A program made the position numbers and the translations under genes. From Galbibacter sp038433465 (GTDB lineage: Bacteria; Bacteroidota; Bacteroidia; Flavobacteriales; Flavobacteriaceae), in the NCBI RefSeq assembly GCF_038433465.1, contig NZ_JAESVF010000009.1:62001-126000 (forward strand): a stretch of DNA of 64,000 nucleotides, in the 5' to 3' direction. Position 1 is the stretch's first letter, and each line of letters opens with the position of its first letter. The notes beneath the pieces were generated by a model. The model had not been told where the DNA came from. It did no database searches and was given only the letters and a program-made list of their open reading frames with translations. Below are positions 1 through 6,944 of this stretch, one piece after another.

Positions 1-120
1 TCCAAAACTATGCGTAGAAGATGGATTTCCGTAAAATGTTGCCAAGGCTTCTTGCATTTTGGCAATTACTTCTTCTCTTACCTGCGTAGTAGCAGCACTG
101 TCTAAATACACTTTTTGCAT
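1..120 (-). CDS. cysteine desulfurase, N-terminal 40 residues (cut by window edge)
   Basis: This is the start of a pyridoxal-phosphate cysteine desulfurase of the NifS/IscS class, which removes sulfur from L-cysteine for Fe-S cluster and thio-cofactor assembly in the cytoplasm. Visible are the N-terminal YLDSAATT and, after one helix, GNPSSTHSFG, both hallmarks of the family. The catalytic Lys and Cys lie outside the window, so IscS and SufS types cannot be separated. The ATG at 118-120 is the natural start, directly before the first strand. A promoter-like sequence ends only five bases before it. Confidence 0.85.
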   Translation of the reverse strand, partial: MQKVYLDSAATTQVREEVIAKMQEALATFYGNPSSTHSFG

Positions 121-125
121 AGGCG

Positions 126-156
126 CAAAAGTAGTTTTAAATAAAATTATTCGCAA
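126..156 (-). promoter_or_regulatory. promoter for the cysteine desulfurase gene
   Basis: On the minus strand TTG is followed by 20 bases and then TACTTTTG, matching the Bacteroidota consensus TTG-N19-23-TAnnTTTG. The -7 box lies five bases before the ATG, so transcription would begin at or next to the start codon and the mRNA would be almost leaderless. The match is seen directly; activity is inferred. Confidence 0.55.
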
Positions 157-183
157 TAAATTTCGTTATAACTTAGTATGTTT

Positions 184-191
184 TACTTTTG
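184..191 (+). promoter_or_regulatory. -7 box before the lipoprotein gene
   Basis: TACTTTTG matches TAnnTTTG and lies 22 bases before the ATG at 214. No good TTG element is present at the usual distance. Its position between the two possible starts of the downstream gene (178 and 214) supports the later one. Confidence 0.4.
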
Positions 192-213
192 TTTCAGTTT
201 AAATAAATTTAAT

Positions 214-1131
214 ATGAGAAGATTCTTCTTTTTGGTACTTCTAATTGCAATGGCAAGTTGCGATGACGGCGATTTTATAATAGAAACTCTAGAGTTTGAC
301 GACACCGAAATTGGTGATGCTTGTGCATTGGATGGAGTTCTTACGCTTTATAAAATTTCAGAAAATAAAAATGAAGCACTTATCATGAAGATTACTTCAA
401 ATACGATAAACTTTACTTCGGAAGATTCTCTCGAGTTTACCATTAACAACAACACAAACAAAGTGCTATACAGAGCCTTTGACAATGAAGTAACGAGTTC
501 TTATTTTTGTCAAACTATTCCACCAACTGCACCGCTTGTAACGCAAGAATGGTACGCTCCTAGCGGAACTATAAGAATTGTAACCAAACTTGAAAACGAT
601 GATGAAGACGGAATTCCTTCAGAATTAGAAGGTGTTGTGTACAATGAAGATGGAACGGTAAATGATGCTGAATCTCAAGATAGCGACGGCGATGGGATAC
701 CTGATTATATTGATAGAGACGACGACGACGATAATGTACTTACTTCAGAAGAGATTGATTTTAATGATAATAATGAAATTATTTTTATTGATACTGATGG
801 AGACGGTATTCCGAATTACTTAGACAATAACGACGATAATGATGATGTCCTTACGATTGATGAAGATATCAATGGAGATGGAAAACCAGAAAATGATACC
901 ACAGTAATTGAGGGGGAAAAAGTTCCAAACTATTTAACAACAGTTGCAAATACAAAAACAACTGATGTTGCTGGAAGAAATAAAAACGAATATTACTCTG
1001 TTTATACAACTACCATAAAAATTGTGGATGGTTTTAAACTTATTACTGATGATAGTGAGGAAATAAAATTTGATTTAGATGAATATATCTATGGTGAAAT
1101 TATAGAAACAGAAACCAATACTGAAAATTAA
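214..1131 (+). CDS. lipoprotein with acidic calcium-binding-type repeats
   Basis: Predicted 305-residue lipoprotein of unknown function. From the ATG at 214 the protein begins with a short basic and hydrophobic signal ending in MASC, with Cys16 as the lipid-attachment site. An upstream in-frame ATG at 178 would bury this signal and is rejected. Residues about 128-228 are very rich in Asp, Asn and Gly and contain DSDGDGIPDYID and DTDGDGIPNYLD, the pattern of thrombospondin type-3-like Ca2+-binding repeats. The C-terminal 75 residues show no known domain. It is monocistronic, between its own -7 box and a terminator. Location is probably the outer membrane, with the acidic repeats exposed. Confidence 0.75.
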   Translation: MRRFFFLVLLIAMASCDDGDFIIETLEFDDTEIGDACALDGVLTLYKISENKNEALIMKITSNTINFTSEDSLEFTINNNTNKVLYRAFDNEVTSSYFCQTIPPTAPLVTQEWYAPSGTIRIVTKLENDDEDGIPSELEGVVYNEDGTVNDAESQDSDGDGIPDYIDRDDDDDNVLTSEEIDFNDNNEIIFIDTDGDGIPNYLDNNDDNDDVLTIDEDINGDGKPENDTTVIEGEKVPNYLTTVANTKTTDVAGRNKNEYYSVYTTTIKIVDGFKLITDDSEEIKFDLDEYIYGEIIETETNTEN

Positions 1132-1135
1132 GAAG

Positions 1136-1168
1136 TAAAAAAGCGAACTTAAATGTTCGCTTTTTTTA
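1136..1168. terminator. bidirectional hairpin terminator
   Basis: AAAAAGCGAAC and GTTCGCTTTTT form a perfect stem around a TTAAAT loop, flanked by A and T runs. It lies between the convergent lipoprotein gene and Smr-domain gene and can serve both. Confidence 0.85.
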
Positions 1169-1177
1169 TACGCTATT

Positions 1178-1720
1178 TTATCCGTTTTGATAAATATAAA
1201 CCTCAGTAGCTCCTAGTCCGTATTTTTGGTAATCGGCATCGTAAAAAGTAATATTACTATACCTTCCAAAGAGATATTCGAGTTCGGTTCTTAATACGCC
1301 CTCCCCTACACCGTGTATAAAAACTATTTTCGGAATTCTGTTTTTTATAGCAAATTCTAGTTTATGTTTTGCTGTATCTACTTGTAAATTTAGCATATCA
1401 AAATTGGTCATTCCACGAGTTGATTCTACAAGTTTCCCTATGTGTAAATCAACCTCCATTGCAGGAACCACTTTTGAGGTTTTTACAGATTTTCTCTTCT
1501 GTTTAATTCCTTTTTGCTTTTCGGCAACTGCATGAAAAACATCAATATTACTCACTTTTAATTCATCGGTTGCAGAAATTTTCACCAATTCGTTTTCTTG
1601 AAATTCCAACGGAAATCCATCTTCCGTAGTAATAAAAACAGTAGCGCTATCAATTTTAGAAACAACACCTTTTATGGCATCGTCTATTGCTTCAACCCGA
1701 TCGCCAATTTTAAACTTCAT
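1178..1720 (-). CDS. Smr-domain protein (MutS2-like C-terminal domain)
   Basis: A 180-residue cytoplasmic protein. Residues 1-50 form a small beta-rich module (FKIGDRVEAIDDAIKGVV) like the KOW-type segment that precedes Smr in some bacteroidotal proteins. Residues about 90-180 are an Smr domain with a DLHIG motif (variant of DLHG) and HGVGEGVLR (the HGxGxG motif). Smr domains are nucleic-acid nucleases in MutS2 and in ribosome-rescue factors. No ATPase domain is present, so this is a stand-alone Smr protein and its substrate cannot be read from the sequence. The gene for a small membrane protein lies four bases upstream and is probably co-transcribed. Confidence 0.8.
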   Translation of the reverse strand: MKFKIGDRVEAIDDAIKGVVSKIDSATVFITTEDGFPLEFQENELVKISATDELKVSNIDVFHAVAEKQKGIKQKRKSVKTSKVVPAMEVDLHIGKLVESTRGMTNFDMLNLQVDTAKHKLEFAIKNRIPKIVFIHGVGEGVLRTELEYLFGRYSNITFYDADYQKYGLGATEVYIYQNG

Positions 1721-1724
1721 TTAT

Positions 1725-1937
1725 TTATTCTTTTAAATGATCGTCTAAACTTTTAGGCTCATCTTTTTTATCATCTTTCGGATTGTCTTTCACCCATAAT
1801 TGTGTGGATTTGTAGAGTCCGAACATCAGTAAAACAAAACCTAAAATTTTAAAATATTTATCGTATGCTGATTGGTCGTTAAAAAGAAACACCAAAATTG
1901 CTCCTATAATAATACACGCAAGTGAAATTAACTTCAT
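1725..1937 (-). CDS. small two-TM membrane protein
   Basis: A 70-residue protein with two predicted membrane helices (about residues 3-19 and 30-46) and a charged C-terminal tail rich in Lys and Asp. I do not recognise a family with a known function. It lies four bases before the Smr-domain gene and probably heads that two-gene operon. Inner-membrane location is inferred from hydrophobicity only. Confidence 0.65.
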   Translation of the reverse strand: MKLISLACIIIGAILVFLFNDQSAYDKYFKILGFVLLMFGLYKSTQLWVKDNPKDDKKDEPKSLDDHLKE

Positions 1938-1958
1938 TATTTAATGTTTTATTGAATA

Positions 1959-2082
1959 TCCGTAATACATCATACCAAGATTAAAATGTCAGCTCGAGCG
2001 TAGTCGAGACATTTAAAGCTTGCTAAGCCAAATAACCTCTCGACTGCGCTCGAGGTGACAGTGCATTATAACAGATTACGGA
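1959..2082. repeat. 124-bp inverted-repeat element (MITE- or REP-like)
   Basis: The element begins TCCGTAAT and ends ATTACGGA, a perfect 8-base terminal inverted repeat. Inside, a 24-base arm at 1987-2010 (TGTCAGCTCGAGCGTAGTCG...) pairs with 2037-2060 (...CGACTGCGCTCGAGGTGACA) with three mismatches across a 26-base spacer. The CTCGAG-rich core is more GC-rich than its surroundings. It carries no ORF and lies in the spacer between two diverging genes. Similar CTCGAG-core repeats are scattered in flavobacterial genomes as far as I recall; copy number here cannot be checked. Confidence 0.7.
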
Positions 2083-2186
2083 CAATTATAAATGTTTTAA
2101 GTAAAATACAAAAATAATACTTTGAACCAAGTTTGGTTTAAGAAGTTTTAGTAAGTTTACAATACTTAAAAGTTTTATTTTTCGTC

Positions 2187-2483
2187 ATGCCACTATTTTT
2201 GTTGAAAGCTGAAGATTATATGTTACCGTGTTTAAATAAAAAACTCTTCGGTTTTGAATGTTTAGGATGTGGTATTCAACGCTCTGTAGCGTTAATTTTT
2301 CAAGGAGAATTTATGGCAGCTTTTAAAATGTATCCAGCAATTTATCCATTAATAGTGCTGTTTTGTTTTTTGCTTGTAGATAATTTTTTCAAAATAAAAT
2401 TTTCAAACAAAATAATAATATCTTTAGTTACTATTTCATTATTAATGATATTTTCAAATTTTATATTTAAACTACTAAACTAA
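2187..2483 (+). CDS. DUF2752 family membrane protein
   Basis: A small membrane protein of the DUF2752 family. The diagnostic Cys motif is present as LPCLNKKLFGFECLGCGIQRS, followed by two hydrophobic helices (about residues 50-66 and 75-96). Function of the family is unknown. Two starts are possible: the ATG at 2187 (98 residues) and the ATG at 2220, which would begin at MLPCLNKK and is how many relatives start. The CCC-motif membrane protein gene follows after 11 bases, a common flavobacterial pair. Confidence 0.75.
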   Translation: MPLFLLKAEDYMLPCLNKKLFGFECLGCGIQRSVALIFQGEFMAAFKMYPAIYPLIVLFCFLLVDNFFKIKFSNKIIISLVTISLLMIFSNFIFKLLN

Positions 2484-2494
2484 AAATTTAATTT

Positions 2495-2830
2495 ATGGAA
2501 CAAGAAAAATTACCAAATGCTACGCTAATCATAGTGTTAGGAATTCTAAGCTTTTTATGTTGTTGTTTTTACGGGTCTGGAATTATTACTTCTGGAGTAG
2601 CTTTATTTTTAGCTAATAATTCTCAAAAAAAATATGCCGAAAACCCAGAATTATACAGTAATTATAGTACCATTAAAACTGGTAAAGTAATTGCAATAAT
2701 AGGTTTGGTATTAAATATTCTTGCAATTATTTTCTTTGTATGGATGATAAATGCATTAGGATGGGATGTAATTACAAGCAATGACCAAGAGCTTATTCAA
2801 GAAAAAGTAAATGAGTTATTTGGACAATAA
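2495..2830 (+). CDS. CCC-motif membrane protein
   Basis: A 111-residue two-helix membrane protein. The first helix carries three consecutive cysteines (LSFLCCCFYG) followed by a GxGIITSGVAL segment, and the second lies at about residues 64-88. This matches the bacteroidotal CCC-motif membrane protein family, related to DUF4190-type proteins. Function is unknown. It follows the DUF2752 gene in one transcript and ends just before a strong hairpin terminator. Confidence 0.75.
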   Translation: MEQEKLPNATLIIVLGILSFLCCCFYGSGIITSGVALFLANNSQKKYAENPELYSNYSTIKTGKVIAIIGLVLNILAIIFFVWMINALGWDVITSNDQELIQEKVNELFGQ

Positions 2831-2850
2831 CCCTCTCACTTTATAAAACT

Positions 2851-2882
2851 AAAAAATCCCTGCGCTAAACAGGGATTTTTTT
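2851..2882. terminator. bidirectional hairpin terminator
   Basis: AAAAAATCCCTG and CAGGGATTTTTT pair around a short loop, with an A run on one side and a T run on the other. It separates the CCC-motif gene from the convergent rocD gene and can terminate both. Confidence 0.85.
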
Positions 2883-2899
2883 ATGCTTATAAATTACTT

Positions 2900-4144
2900 T
2901 TATTTCTCAAACGCCTTTAAAGTTGTAGTAATTATTGAAACACATTCGAGTAATTGCGTTTCTGTCATTACTAATGGTGGCGCAAAACGGATAATATTTC
3001 CGTGCGTTGGTTTTGCTAACAAACCATTTTCTTTAAGTGCCATACAGATATCCCAAGCTGTTGAACTATCTTCGGTATCGTTAATTACAATTGCATTTAA
3101 CAATCCTTTACCTCGAACCAATTTTACAATAGTACTTTGATCGATATATTTTTGAAGTTCAGCTCTAAATAATTGTCCTAATTTTTCTGCATTCTCAGCA
3201 AGCAACTCTTCGTCAACTACCTCTAATGCTGCCATAGCTACTGCTGCAGCTACAGGATTTCCGCCAAAAGTACTTCCATGTTGTCCTGGCTTTATCACTT
3301 CCATGATATCGTTGTTTGCCAACACGGCACTCACAGGGTAAACACCACCGCTTATTGCTTTTCCTAGAATAAGCATATCTGGTTTTACATTTTCATGATC
3401 TACTGCAAGTAATTTTCCGGTACGTGCAATTCCTGTTTGAATTTCATCAGCAATAAATAAAACACCGTACTCCTCACAAAGTGCTTTTGCTTTTGTTAAA
3501 TAGCCTTCGGAAGGAACATAAACTCCTGCTTCACCTTGAATAGGCTCTACTAAAAATCCGGCAATATTTTTATTTTCTGATAATACTTTTTCTAATGCTG
3601 AAGTATCGTCGTACGGAATCTTTAAAAATCCTGGTGTATAAGGCCCAAAGTTTTTTCGCGCATCTTCATCATTTGAAAAAGAAATAATGGTAGTTGTTCG
3701 TCCGTGAAAGTTGTTTTCACAAACTGCAATTTGTGCCTTTTCCTCTGGGATTCCCTTTTTCTCGTACGCCCATTTTCTACAAATTTTTATTGCAGTTTCA
3801 ACAGCTTCTGCACCTGTATTCATCGGTAAAAGCTTATCGAAACCAAAATATGAAGTAGCAAACTGCTCATACTTTCCTAGCATATCATTATAAAATGCAC
3901 GAGATGTAAGCGTAAGTGTTTTTGCCTGTGCTACCATTGCATCGACAATTTTTGGGTGACAATGCCCTTGGTTTACAGCCGAGTATGCCGACAAAAAATC
4001 GTAATACTTTTTATCTTCGGCATCCCACATATACACCCCTTCTCCTCTGCTTAAAACCACAGGAAGTGGATGATAATTATGCGCACCATAGTTGTTTTCT
4101 AAAGCGATTGCTTCTTGCGAAGTTAATTTTTCAATTACTGCCAT
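2900..4144 (-). CDS. rocD: ornithine aminotransferase
   Basis: A class-III PLP aminotransferase that converts L-ornithine and 2-oxoglutarate to glutamate semialdehyde and glutamate, linking arginine and proline metabolism. The N terminus (NNYGAHNYHPLPVVLSRGEG) is the characteristic ornithine aminotransferase opening. PLP contacts are visible at IADEIQTG (Asp233) and the Schiff-base lysine lies in LGKAISGG (Lys262). The 414-residue length is normal. The gene stands alone, ending at the shared terminator; its upstream neighbour starts over 100 bases away. The ornithine assignment over other class-III enzymes rests on the N-terminal signature. Confidence 0.92.
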   Translation of the reverse strand: MAVIEKLTSQEAIALENNYGAHNYHPLPVVLSRGEGVYMWDAEDKKYYDFLSAYSAVNQGHCHPKIVDAMVAQAKTLTLTSRAFYNDMLGKYEQFATSYFGFDKLLPMNTGAEAVETAIKICRKWAYEKKGIPEEKAQIAVCENNFHGRTTTIISFSNDEDARKNFGPYTPGFLKIPYDDTSALEKVLSENKNIAGFLVEPIQGEAGVYVPSEGYLTKAKALCEEYGVLFIADEIQTGIARTGKLLAVDHENVKPDMLILGKAISGGVYPVSAVLANNDIMEVIKPGQHGSTFGGNPVAAAVAMAALEVVDEELLAENAEKLGQLFRAELQKYIDQSTIVKLVRGKGLLNAIVINDTEDSSTAWDICMALKENGLLAKPTHGNIIRFAPPLVMTETQLLECVSIITTTLKAFEK

Positions 4145-4256
4145 TCTGAGATTGAAATTTAAAAATGAAACTATACAATTCCTTCTTTCGGAGAGAAATC
4201 ATCCATGCAGTCGTCGCAAAGTACAAAATATTTAAACGAATCTCAAGTAGCTAATT

Positions 4257-5057
4257 TTAAAACCGGTTATCGCCATCTAAAATATCTCCTAAGCCTCCTA
4301 AAATACTCCCCTCACCTCGATCTTTTCCTCCTTGTTCGGGTGCTGCAGCATAGACTCTACTTGCCAATCTACTAAATGGCAACGATTGGATATACACTAC
4401 ACCTGGTCCTCTCAAACTTGCAAAAAACAAACCTTCGCCGCCAAAAACAGTGTTCTTTATTCCACCAATAAACTCAATATCATAATCGATGTCTTTTGTG
4501 AAACCAACAATACAACCTGTATCTACTTTCAACACTTCTCCAGGAGCTAATTCCTTACGCGCCAAAGTTCCACCCGCATGTACAAAAGCCATTCCGTCGC
4601 CTTCCAATTTTTGCATTATAAACCCTTCACCACCAAAGAAACCTCGACCAAGTTTTCTTGAAAACTCAATCCCAACGGCTACACCCTTTGCTGCACATAA
4701 AAAGGCATCTTTTTGACAAATAAATTTTCCTTGGTACTTTGTTAAATCGATCGGGATGATTTTCCCAGGATAAGGCGAGGCAAAACTAACTTTTCGTTTA
4801 CTAGAATCGGAATTCAAAAAAGCAGTCATAAACAAGCTTTCCCCTGTTAACAAACGCTTTCCTGCTGAAAACAACTTTCCTAAAACTCCGCGATCTTGAT
4901 TAGATCCATCGCCAAAAATGGTGTCCATTTGCAATCCACGATCCATCATCATAAAGCTTCCTGCTTCTGCAACAACTGCTTCTTGTGGGTCGAGTTCAAT
5001 CTCGACATATTGCATTTCTTCCCCGTAAATTTTGTAATCTATTTCGTGTGCTGTCAT
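4257..5057 (-). CDS. AIM24 / TIGR00266 family protein
   Basis: A 266-residue member of the AIM24-like family (TIGR00266). These are beta-rich, tryptophan-RNA-binding-attenuator-like fold proteins of uncertain function in bacteria. The sequence has the expected opening (MQYVEIELDPQEAVVAEAGSFMMMD), glycine-rich turns (GRGFFGGEGFIMQKLEGDG, FGGEGLFFASLRGPG) and a Gly-rich tail. No signal peptide or membrane segment is visible, so it is probably cytoplasmic. It is a single gene with no operon partner. Confidence 0.85.
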   Translation of the reverse strand: MTAHEIDYKIYGEEMQYVEIELDPQEAVVAEAGSFMMMDRGLQMDTIFGDGSNQDRGVLGKLFSAGKRLLTGESLFMTAFLNSDSSKRKVSFASPYPGKIIPIDLTKYQGKFICQKDAFLCAAKGVAVGIEFSRKLGRGFFGGEGFIMQKLEGDGMAFVHAGGTLARKELAPGEVLKVDTGCIVGFTKDIDYDIEFIGGIKNTVFGGEGLFFASLRGPGVVYIQSLPFSRLASRVYAAAPEQGGKDRGEGSILGGLGDILDGDNRF

Positions 5058-5220
5058 AACAATTTTAGTTTTGGTTTATACTTATAAGATGAAATAAACG
5101 CTAAAATGTTACAAAGAATTCTATTTAACTTTCAATTATATAATCATAAGAATTAATTCATATAGAGTTGATCGTAAATTTTTATTTTAGATTTCATTTT
5201 TAACTCACAAAAAAAACATT

Positions 5221-5390
5221 TTTATAGGTTTTCGTTGATGTGCTTCGCAGTTGTCTTGACACAAAAACGAAACAAACCTGCCTGCGGAAGGCAGGAAAGT
5301 CAAGACTGATTAAAAAAGCATAAGAAAATCTACGGAATCCTCCTCCACAGATAAAAAGAACTCGCTACACTCAAACAACTTTTTATCTTT
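5221..5390. repeat. composite inverted-repeat element in the 5058-5452 spacer
   Basis: This 395-base spacer holds no ORF but three nested or adjacent palindromes. GTCTTGAC at 5253-5260 pairs with GTCAAGAC at 5299-5306. Inside it CCTGCCT at 5277-5283 pairs with AGGCAGG at 5289-5295. Flanking sequence extends the outer arms imperfectly. A second hairpin, GATAAAAAG at 5350-5358 with CTTTTTATC at 5379-5387, encloses a CTCGCTACACTC core. The arrangement looks like a degraded extragenic repeat common in flavobacteria. Outside it (5058-5220 and 5391-5452) I see nothing distinctive. Confidence 0.6.
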
Positions 5391-5452
5391 CACCCATACT
5401 GCTTCCTTGATTTTCAATACTTTTTAAAATAGGTCAAGTTCCTAAAAGTGCA

Positions 5453-5905
5453 TTATTTAACCTTTACAGTCCATTCAAAATCAAACGTGGAAACTATATC
5501 TCCAACCTCATCTCTACCAACTGATTGCATCCAAAATGTTTGTCCTTCTCCAGTTGTAATAGTATTTTTTATAGCTTCATCTATTAAATGACCATCGGTA
5601 CATTCAAAAGTAATTTTGCCTTTTGCTTTTTTTGAAAAATTTGCTTTGTTGTTAGCTACCAACATCGAAATTTTAGTTTTTTCTTCTCTAATCTTTCCAA
5701 TAACTATGGCCCCTGTCGATAATTCGGCTGCCATTCCTTGTACTGCCCAAAACATTGAATTAAACGGATTTTGGTTTATCCATCGGTGTGTAACCGTTGT
5801 TGTACAACTTTTGTCGTTTATTGCTTTTACACGTACGCCACACAACCAAGCCGATGGAAGTTTGAACATAGAGAATTTATTTAACTGTGCTGGTGTAATC
5901 TTCAT
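5453..5905 (-). CDS. DUF4442 hotdog-fold protein (thioesterase-like)
   Basis: A 150-residue cytoplasmic protein of the DUF4442 family, which has the hotdog fold of acyl-CoA thioesterases. The expected central helix segment is present (NPFNSMFWAVQGMAAELSTG), preceded by the short basic strand region (RVKAINDKSCTTTVTHRW). Activity and substrate cannot be fixed from sequence. It is monocistronic and diverges from the PspC operon promoter. Confidence 0.75.
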   Translation of the reverse strand: MKITPAQLNKFSMFKLPSAWLCGVRVKAINDKSCTTTVTHRWINQNPFNSMFWAVQGMAAELSTGAIVIGKIREEKTKISMLVANNKANFSKKAKGKITFECTDGHLIDEAIKNTITTGEGQTFWMQSVGRDEVGDIVSTFDFEWTVKVK

Positions 5906-5998
5906 TTATCAAATTTTAACGCTGTAATTTATCCATTAATAATCAATTAGCAAAAAATAAAATAATCTTAATTTTTTGTTAAATTTAGGTACTATGTT

Positions 5999-6030
5999 TT
6001 GCATAATACCTTTTTTTAGATATATATTTG
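5999..6030 (+). promoter_or_regulatory. promoter of the DUF4870/PadR/PspC operon
   Basis: TTG, then 21 bases, then TATATTTG: a complete match to the Bacteroidota vegetative consensus. The predicted transcript would carry a leader of about 60 bases before the ATG at 6096, which supports choosing that start over upstream in-frame ATGs. Confidence 0.6.
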
Positions 6031-6095
6031 CATTAGAAATTAGTAGGTTATATAATTTCTATAAACATCATCATCAATCAATTAAAAAAACGAAC

Positions 6096-6563
6096 ATGGA
6101 TACTTCCATCAGTAAACATCAAAAAAATGTATCATCAGTGATACATTTATCAACCTTTTCCAAGTATTTTATTCCGTTTGGAAACTTTATTATTCCACTT
6201 ATAATATGGACTTCAAATAAAGATAAATGGAGTTATATTGACGAAAACGGGAAGCAAGCAATCAATTTTCAGATAAGTATTTTACTATACAGCATCTTCA
6301 TTGGTGTGCTTATGATTCCGTTAGTTTTATTTACGGCTTGGGAGTTTATCGGCTTAGACATTTTAAAGCACAATGCACATCAGGTTAATTTTAATTTTAG
6401 CGATATTTCTTTGTTTGGATGGAACGCTGGAATTTTTGGTGTGCTAGGTGTACTGGGAGTTGCACTATTTGTTGTTGATATATTTTGTACCATCATAGCA
6501 ACTATAAAAGCGTACGATGGCGAGGTGTATCAATATCCCTTCAGTATAAAATTCATCAAATAA
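6096..6563 (+). CDS. DUF4870 family membrane protein
   Basis: A 155-residue membrane protein of the DUF4870 family (Tic20-like topology). The start chosen at 6096 gives MDTSISKHQKNVSS and leaves the conserved core intact: a Leu/Pro-rich first helix, then NKDKWSYIDENGKQAINFQ, the family signature, and two further helices. An upstream in-frame ATG at 5976 would precede the promoter and is rejected. It is the first gene of an operon with a PadR regulator, a PspC protein and a DUF2807 lipoprotein, a widespread bacteroidotal cluster linked by inference to envelope homeostasis. Confidence 0.8.
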   Translation: MDTSISKHQKNVSSVIHLSTFSKYFIPFGNFIIPLIIWTSNKDKWSYIDENGKQAINFQISILLYSIFIGVLMIPLVLFTAWEFIGLDILKHNAHQVNFNFSDISLFGWNAGIFGVLGVLGVALFVVDIFCTIIATIKAYDGEVYQYPFSIKFIK

Positions 6564-6610
6564 TCAATCAATCAAAAAACGAACCGTTTAACAAAAAGTA
6601 TCATGAAACC

Positions 6611-6934
6611 ATGAATATAGAAAACACAAAGGCGCAGATGCGTAAAGGGGTTTTGGAATACTGTATTTTATCAATCATTCAAAATGAAGATAAGTACGCT
6701 TCTGAAATTCTCGAAACCTTAAAAGACGCAAAAATGCTTGTAGTTGAAGGTACTATTTACCCGCTACTTACAAGATTAAAAAACGCAGGACTATTAAGTT
6801 ACCGCTGGGAAGAGTCGACCTCTGGCCCACCTAGAAAGTATTACACCCTTACCGAAAATGGCAAACTTTTTTTAAAAGAACTCAATGCCACTTGGGATGA
6901 ATTAAAAAACGCAGTTAACCTGGTAACCAAATAA
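6611..6934 (+). CDS. PadR family transcriptional regulator
   Basis: A 107-residue winged-helix repressor of the PadR family. The start at 6611 gives MNIENTKAQMRKGVLEYCIL, the usual PadR N terminus; the longer reading from 6485 overlaps the previous gene and is rejected. Visible features are the helix-turn-helix with EGTIYPLLTRLKNAGLL, the wing ESTSGPPRKYYTLTENG and the start of the C-terminal dimerisation helix. It is a short subfamily-1-type PadR. By analogy with its family it probably represses its own operon; no operator palindrome was identified. Ten bases separate it from the PspC gene. Confidence 0.88.
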   Translation: MNIENTKAQMRKGVLEYCILSIIQNEDKYASEILETLKDAKMLVVEGTIYPLLTRLKNAGLLSYRWEESTSGPPRKYYTLTENGKLFLKELNATWDELKNAVNLVTK

Positions 6935-6944
6935 AAAGCTAACA

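Noticed and set aside
178..213. Upstream start of the repeat lipoprotein at 178
   Set aside because: It would place 12 extra residues before a normal lipoprotein signal, and a TAnnTTTG box lies at 184-191, after this codon.
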